NCBI GenBank assembly: GCA_014885115.2
Contig: WKLE02002515.1
Coordinates: 1-10,598, forward strand
Reading direction: 5' to 3'
Source: Asterionellopsis glacialis
Lineage: Eukaryota > Bacillariophyta > Plagiogrammaphyceae > Rhaphoneidales > Asterionellopsidaceae
Length of the DNA: 10,598 bases
Shown piece by piece: positions 8,412 to 10,598 of this stretch; position 1 is the stretch's first letter, and each line of letters opens with the position of its first letter. The position numbers were made by a program, and so were the translations under genes. The notes beneath the pieces are model-generated. The model did not search any database. It had not been told where the DNA came from and saw only the letters and a list, made by a program, of their open reading frames with translations.

Positions 8412-8545
8412 CGTTGGCTGGTGGGGAAGAGTCTTGGTGAAAAGAGTCTTAGGTACGTTGATGTTTACTGGTGGTTTACGTCCGTAGGTTTTCGGATGTG
8501 GGCTCTTACCGGGTGCAAATTTTCAGCTCCAGAAAAGAGAGTAAT
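7643..8545 (-). repeat. Inverted repeat arm formed by copy 1 5' region
   Basis: This stretch on the - strand aligns with 9698..10598 on the + strand from the element 5' end to the window edge. By eye the arms are mostly identical, with scattered substitutions and no large gaps. There are near-perfect blocks such as the roughly 65 bp covering codons SIPPTTLGNHQESDKFIEV. The spacer between the arms is 1.15 kb of host element H. Confidence 0.88.
8412..8545 (-). other. 5' UTR / promoter region of copy 1
   Basis: These 134 bp lie between the right target-site duplication and the ORF1 start. On the element strand there is no ATG before 8411. It aligns throughout with 9698..9829 of copy 2, including CACCCGGTAAGAGCCCACAT. 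LINEs of this kind usually carry an internal promoter downstream of +1. I see no motif I could name as one. Confidence 0.65.
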
Positions 8546-8562
8546 GGGTGTCAACCAACTTA
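8546..8562. repeat. 17-bp target-site duplication, right copy
   Basis: This is an exact copy of 502..518. It abuts the 5' end of copy 1, whose sense strand here begins ATTACTCTC, and continues directly into host-element coding sequence (GCQPTYICDEDQIDHIYGC). Confidence 0.93.
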
Positions 8563-9699
8563 TATCTGTGATGAGGACCAAATTGATCACATTTATGGTT
8601 GCCCAAAAACAGTTCAATGCACTACCCAGACGAATGTTCTTCCATGTCAACCTCAATGTTCAATACATTTTTCAAAGTGCCACCATATCACTAAAATCAC
8701 CACCTCCACGATCTCTAAGCGCACGCAAACCAAGCTCATTCTGACAACTTTTGTCAATGCATCCTACAGGGATGCAAAAAATCACAATATTCTCCAAAGA
8801 CTTCAAAACCTAATGAAAGTTCATAAACATGCATGGCAAGAATGACATACTCTTGCACTCAATAAGATAGATGAACAATTCACCAAAATTGTACTCCATG
8901 TGGAAAACAAGTGCTGTCACAAATCCTATGGTTATCTGTTATCTGACAAACTTATACAAGCTGGCCAGACACTAAGATATTGGAGACTGCAGCGATCTCA
9001 AACAAAACTTCCCAATATTGACCTGTGCAGAGCTATCTTGGAAATAGAAAATTGTCTTGATATCCCATATCACCTATCTCATATTACAACAGTCAGAGCA
9101 TCTGAAGCTGTTGTAACTGCAAGACAGGCTCCTACAGCTGTCCAGAAAGAGGCGCAAACTCTTTACAATAAATTCTTGTGTGCCCAGGCTCAGAGGCAGC
9201 AGATGATCAAAACATCAGTCTAGAAAAAGCAATTTGAAACATTAATATGAAAGAACAATCAAGTAGAAACTATCAACACATAAAAAGGGATCTTTTTGAA
9301 AGCTCGGTTATCCACATGTTAATTCCAGCAGATGGGCGCCCCCCTTGCCAAAGTGAACACTGGAAAGAGATTAGTGCTGCTGACAATTTTTTTTACCAAC
9401 TCTTAGAATACTCTGATGAACACTATTGCTTGGCACAAAACACTCCATTTGGCAAAAGTGTTAGAGCTACTCATTTTGGCTTCAATGGTACAGGCGTCAT
9501 TGCACATAACATACTAGGAGGCAAATATGATTACAACTTGGACAAACTACACAAAGCGGCTAAAGAAATTATTTGCAATTTGAAACAACAGAATGGTCCT
9601 CAAATGAATACTGCTGTAAGCCCTGAAGAGGTTTGCAATTTATATAGGACATAGAATGAATGCACATCTACATCACCATCAAATATTTATCTAGGTATC
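8546..9699 (+). pseudogene. Host LINE (H), right part: endonuclease end, linker and RT start
   Basis: The frame from the left flank continues here as GCQPTYICDEDQIDHIYGCPKT. Then a frame change near 8610 gives MFFHVNLNVQYIF and SPPPRSLSARKP, the end of the endonuclease. A second change near 8735 gives LTTFVNASYRD...HNILQRLQNL and, past TGA 8843..8845, LNKIDEQFTKIVLHVENKCC and LRYWRLQRSQ. A stop TAG (9221..9223) and a 1-nt frameshift near 9240 lead into MKEQSSRNYQHIKRD at 9247. The segment to 9654 reads IPADGRPPCQSEHWKEI, YCLAQNTPFGKS and GFNGTGVIAHNILGG, the RT lead-in. After TAG 9652..9654 comes NECTSTSPSNIYLG, the RT entry motif, cut at about 9699 by copy 2. The domain order parallels copy 1's ORF2, but the sequences are clearly different, so H is a distinct family of the same general type. 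The catalytic SDHR of its endonuclease is not recognisable. Confidence 0.75.
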
Positions 9700-9829
9700 T
9701 ACTCTTTTCTGGGGCTGAAAATTCGCACCCGGTAAGAGCCCACATCCGAAAACCTACGGACGTAAACCCCTAGTAAATATCAACGTACCTAAGACACTTT
9801 TCACCAAGACTCTTCCTCACCAGCCAACG
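9700..9829 (+). other. 5' UTR / promoter region of copy 2
   Basis: This is an ATG-free leader of about 130 bp ahead of the ORF1 start, collinear with 8412..8543. The frame of ORF1 is open upstream to a TGA near the 5' end, but no ATG occurs, so 9830 is the first possible start. I can name no promoter motif. Confidence 0.6.
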
Positions 9830-10598
9830 ATGCAACCTCCCGACGACGACGACGATGACGCTGCCATGACCGGTACACTGGCAACTTCTTGCCATTCATC
9901 ATCTATCCCTCCAACAACTTTAGGCAACCATCAAGAATCTGATAAATTCATCGAAGTTTCGGGCAAAAAGAAAAAATCCATCCTAAAAAACGCAAATTTA
10001 GGCCACGAACGCACCACTCGCTACAAATACCGTCTCCAAGTCCATCTCACGATTTCTCCTTCTATCAATGGCAGTGTCAACATGGCAACTCTTCAAAAAC
10101 AATTCGTCGGACAGATTTATTCCATTAACAACACCACGTTAATCTTTAAATAGAATGACACCGAAAAGTCCAATCCCCTAACGAAAGCAAACCAACTCCC
10201 CACTTTCAAAACCAGCATCGAACAATGGATTTCCGGCACGAACGTATTTCAAGGACCCAATAATAACCATATCCTCAAGTTTCACATTCTCATCAAAACC
10301 TCAAGGTCTTTTACTTCTTTCAAAGAAGCTATGAAACCATGGTTAGATTACAATAAACACCGCAGGTGGATAACCAAATTGTCAACTACCAACAATCGCA
10401 CTCTTGGGTGGCTAAAATTCGCCCATCCTGAATGGTCTTGGTACGACGAACTAAAGAAGAACCTGTCAAACCTTATCATTGATAACTCATCATGCAATTC
10501 ATGTGAGATAGATTTGTGTCCTCGAAAATCCCGTGTTGGCCGCAGCCCAAATGCAGTCCTTATCTACGCTATCACAATTTCATGCAGCGTTAGCAATG
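9830..10598 (+). pseudogene. Copy 2 ORF1, 5' part, one nonsense codon
   Basis: This is the homologue of the copy 1 ORF1 N-terminal domain. It starts at ATG 9830 (MQPPDDDDDDAAMTGTLATS), the first ATG of the element. An acidic run of six Asp codons (9842..9859) follows; copy 1 has DDDDND at the same place. The frame stops at TAG 10151..10153, where copy 1 has TGG (IFKWNDNE versus IFK-stop-NDTE). It is otherwise open to the window edge, reading NDTEKSNPLTKANQLPTF, QWISGTNVFQGPNNN, SRSFTSFKEAMKPWLDYNKH, SSCNSCEIDLCP and NAVLIYAITISC. One G-to-A change thus accounts for the only lesion in 256 visible codons. Function is inferred from position, as an ORF1p-like protein. No known domain is recognised. 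Confidence 0.8.

Larger units (their letters stand above)
519..8545 (-). mobile_element. Full-length non-LTR (LINE-type) retrotransposon, copy 1
   Basis: This is a two-ORF element of 8,027 bp, transcribed right to left: 5' UTR, ORF1, ORF2 (endonuclease, RT, RNase H, zinc motif, conserved tail), 3' UTR. It is bounded exactly by the 17-bp duplication. Its 5' terminus (TTACTCTCTTTTCTGG read on the - strand from 8544) is shared with copy 2, so it is not 5'-truncated. There are no LTRs and no poly(A) tail. It is inactive, with nine stops and about five frameshifts in ORF2 and further damage in ORF1, so it is not a recent insertion. The motif set resembles LINE-type proteins common in diatoms. I did not assign a Repbase clade because the RT would need a phylogeny. 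It inserted antisense into another LINE-like element. Confidence 0.9.
9698..10598 (+). mobile_element. Non-LTR retrotransposon of the same family, copy 2 (partial, + strand)
   Basis: This is the 5' part of a second copy in the opposite orientation to copy 1. It begins at about 9700 (TACTCTTTTCTGGGGCTG) immediately after the host motif TSTSPSNIYLG. Because its first bases match the first bases of copy 1, the 5' end is probably native rather than a truncation. The exact start is uncertain by about 3 bases, since the matching target-site duplication would lie beyond the window. Protein and DNA differ from copy 1 at many sites, many of them third positions. The two copies therefore look like separate members of the family rather than a recent local duplication. 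Confidence 0.88.

Noticed and set aside
8346..8545. + strand open frames running from the copy 1 5' UTR into the host sequence, looking like fusion proteins
   Set aside because: The part before 8546 is the antisense of the element's leader and ORF1 start. Only the part after 8546 is native host coding sequence.
8480..8545. A self-cleaving (HDV-like or hammerhead) ribozyme at the 5' end
   Set aside because: I looked for a CUGANGA/GAAA core and for an HDV-type nested fold starting at the terminus and found neither. A short TCCG/CGGA pair is too weak to count.
519..8545. LTR retrotransposon or endogenous virus
   Set aside because: There are no terminal direct repeats other than the 17-bp target duplication, and no protease, integrase or envelope motif. 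The endonuclease is APE-type and the RT is LINE-type.

Overview
The window looks like nuclear DNA of a eukaryote, made entirely of decayed and nested non-LTR (LINE-type) retrotransposons. I found no cellular gene, tRNA, rRNA, CRISPR array or bacterial-style operon. The protein motifs (an RT entry segment reading STSTSPSGVHLGHYHAL, motif A DATACYD, motif B GSGQGSGNSP, and a C-terminal tail SWAIKGVRTINHYF) match, from memory, retroelement proteins that are abundant in diatom and other stramenopile genomes. That host assignment is inference. Genomic bacteria or a virus are very unlikely.

Layout. (1) A host element H lies on the + strand. Its apurinic-type endonuclease region runs from 1 to 518. 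It resumes at 8546 and continues to about 9699 with the endonuclease C-terminus, a linker and the start of its reverse transcriptase. (2) Copy 1, a full-length 8.0 kb element of a related but different family, sits on the - strand at 519..8545. It splits H and is flanked by a perfect 17-bp target-site duplication (502..518 and 8546..8562). (3) Copy 2, of the same family as copy 1, starts at about 9700 on the + strand. It interrupts H a second time inside the RT entry motif and runs off the right end. The 5' ends of copies 1 and 2 are head to head across 1.15 kb of H, so 7643..8545 and 9698..10598 form an inverted repeat of about 0.9 kb.

Copy 1 read 5' to 3' on the - strand: an ATG-free 5' UTR (8545..8412); ORF1 (8411..6393) with a gag-like unrecognised domain, an S/T/N-rich linker and a coiled coil; an ATGA stop/start overlap (6396..6393); ORF2 (6396..647) with endonuclease, helical linker, reverse transcriptase, type I RNase H, a CCHC-like zinc motif and a conserved C-terminal tail; and a 128-nt 3' UTR with a 19-nt palindrome and an AATAAA, but no poly(A) tail. 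Together the ORFs would supply an RNA-binding particle protein (ORF1p) and a target-primed reverse transcription enzyme (ORF2p).

All three elements are dead as seen here. In copy 1 I counted nine in-frame stops and about five frameshifts in ORF2, and a stop at codon 2 plus about three frameshifts in ORF1. The catalytic residues of endonuclease, RT and RNase H are nevertheless all still present. Copy 2 is much less damaged in the visible part, with one nonsense codon. H has several stops and frameshifts. Frames were translated by hand from the sequence; frameshift positions are approximate to a few tens of bases.
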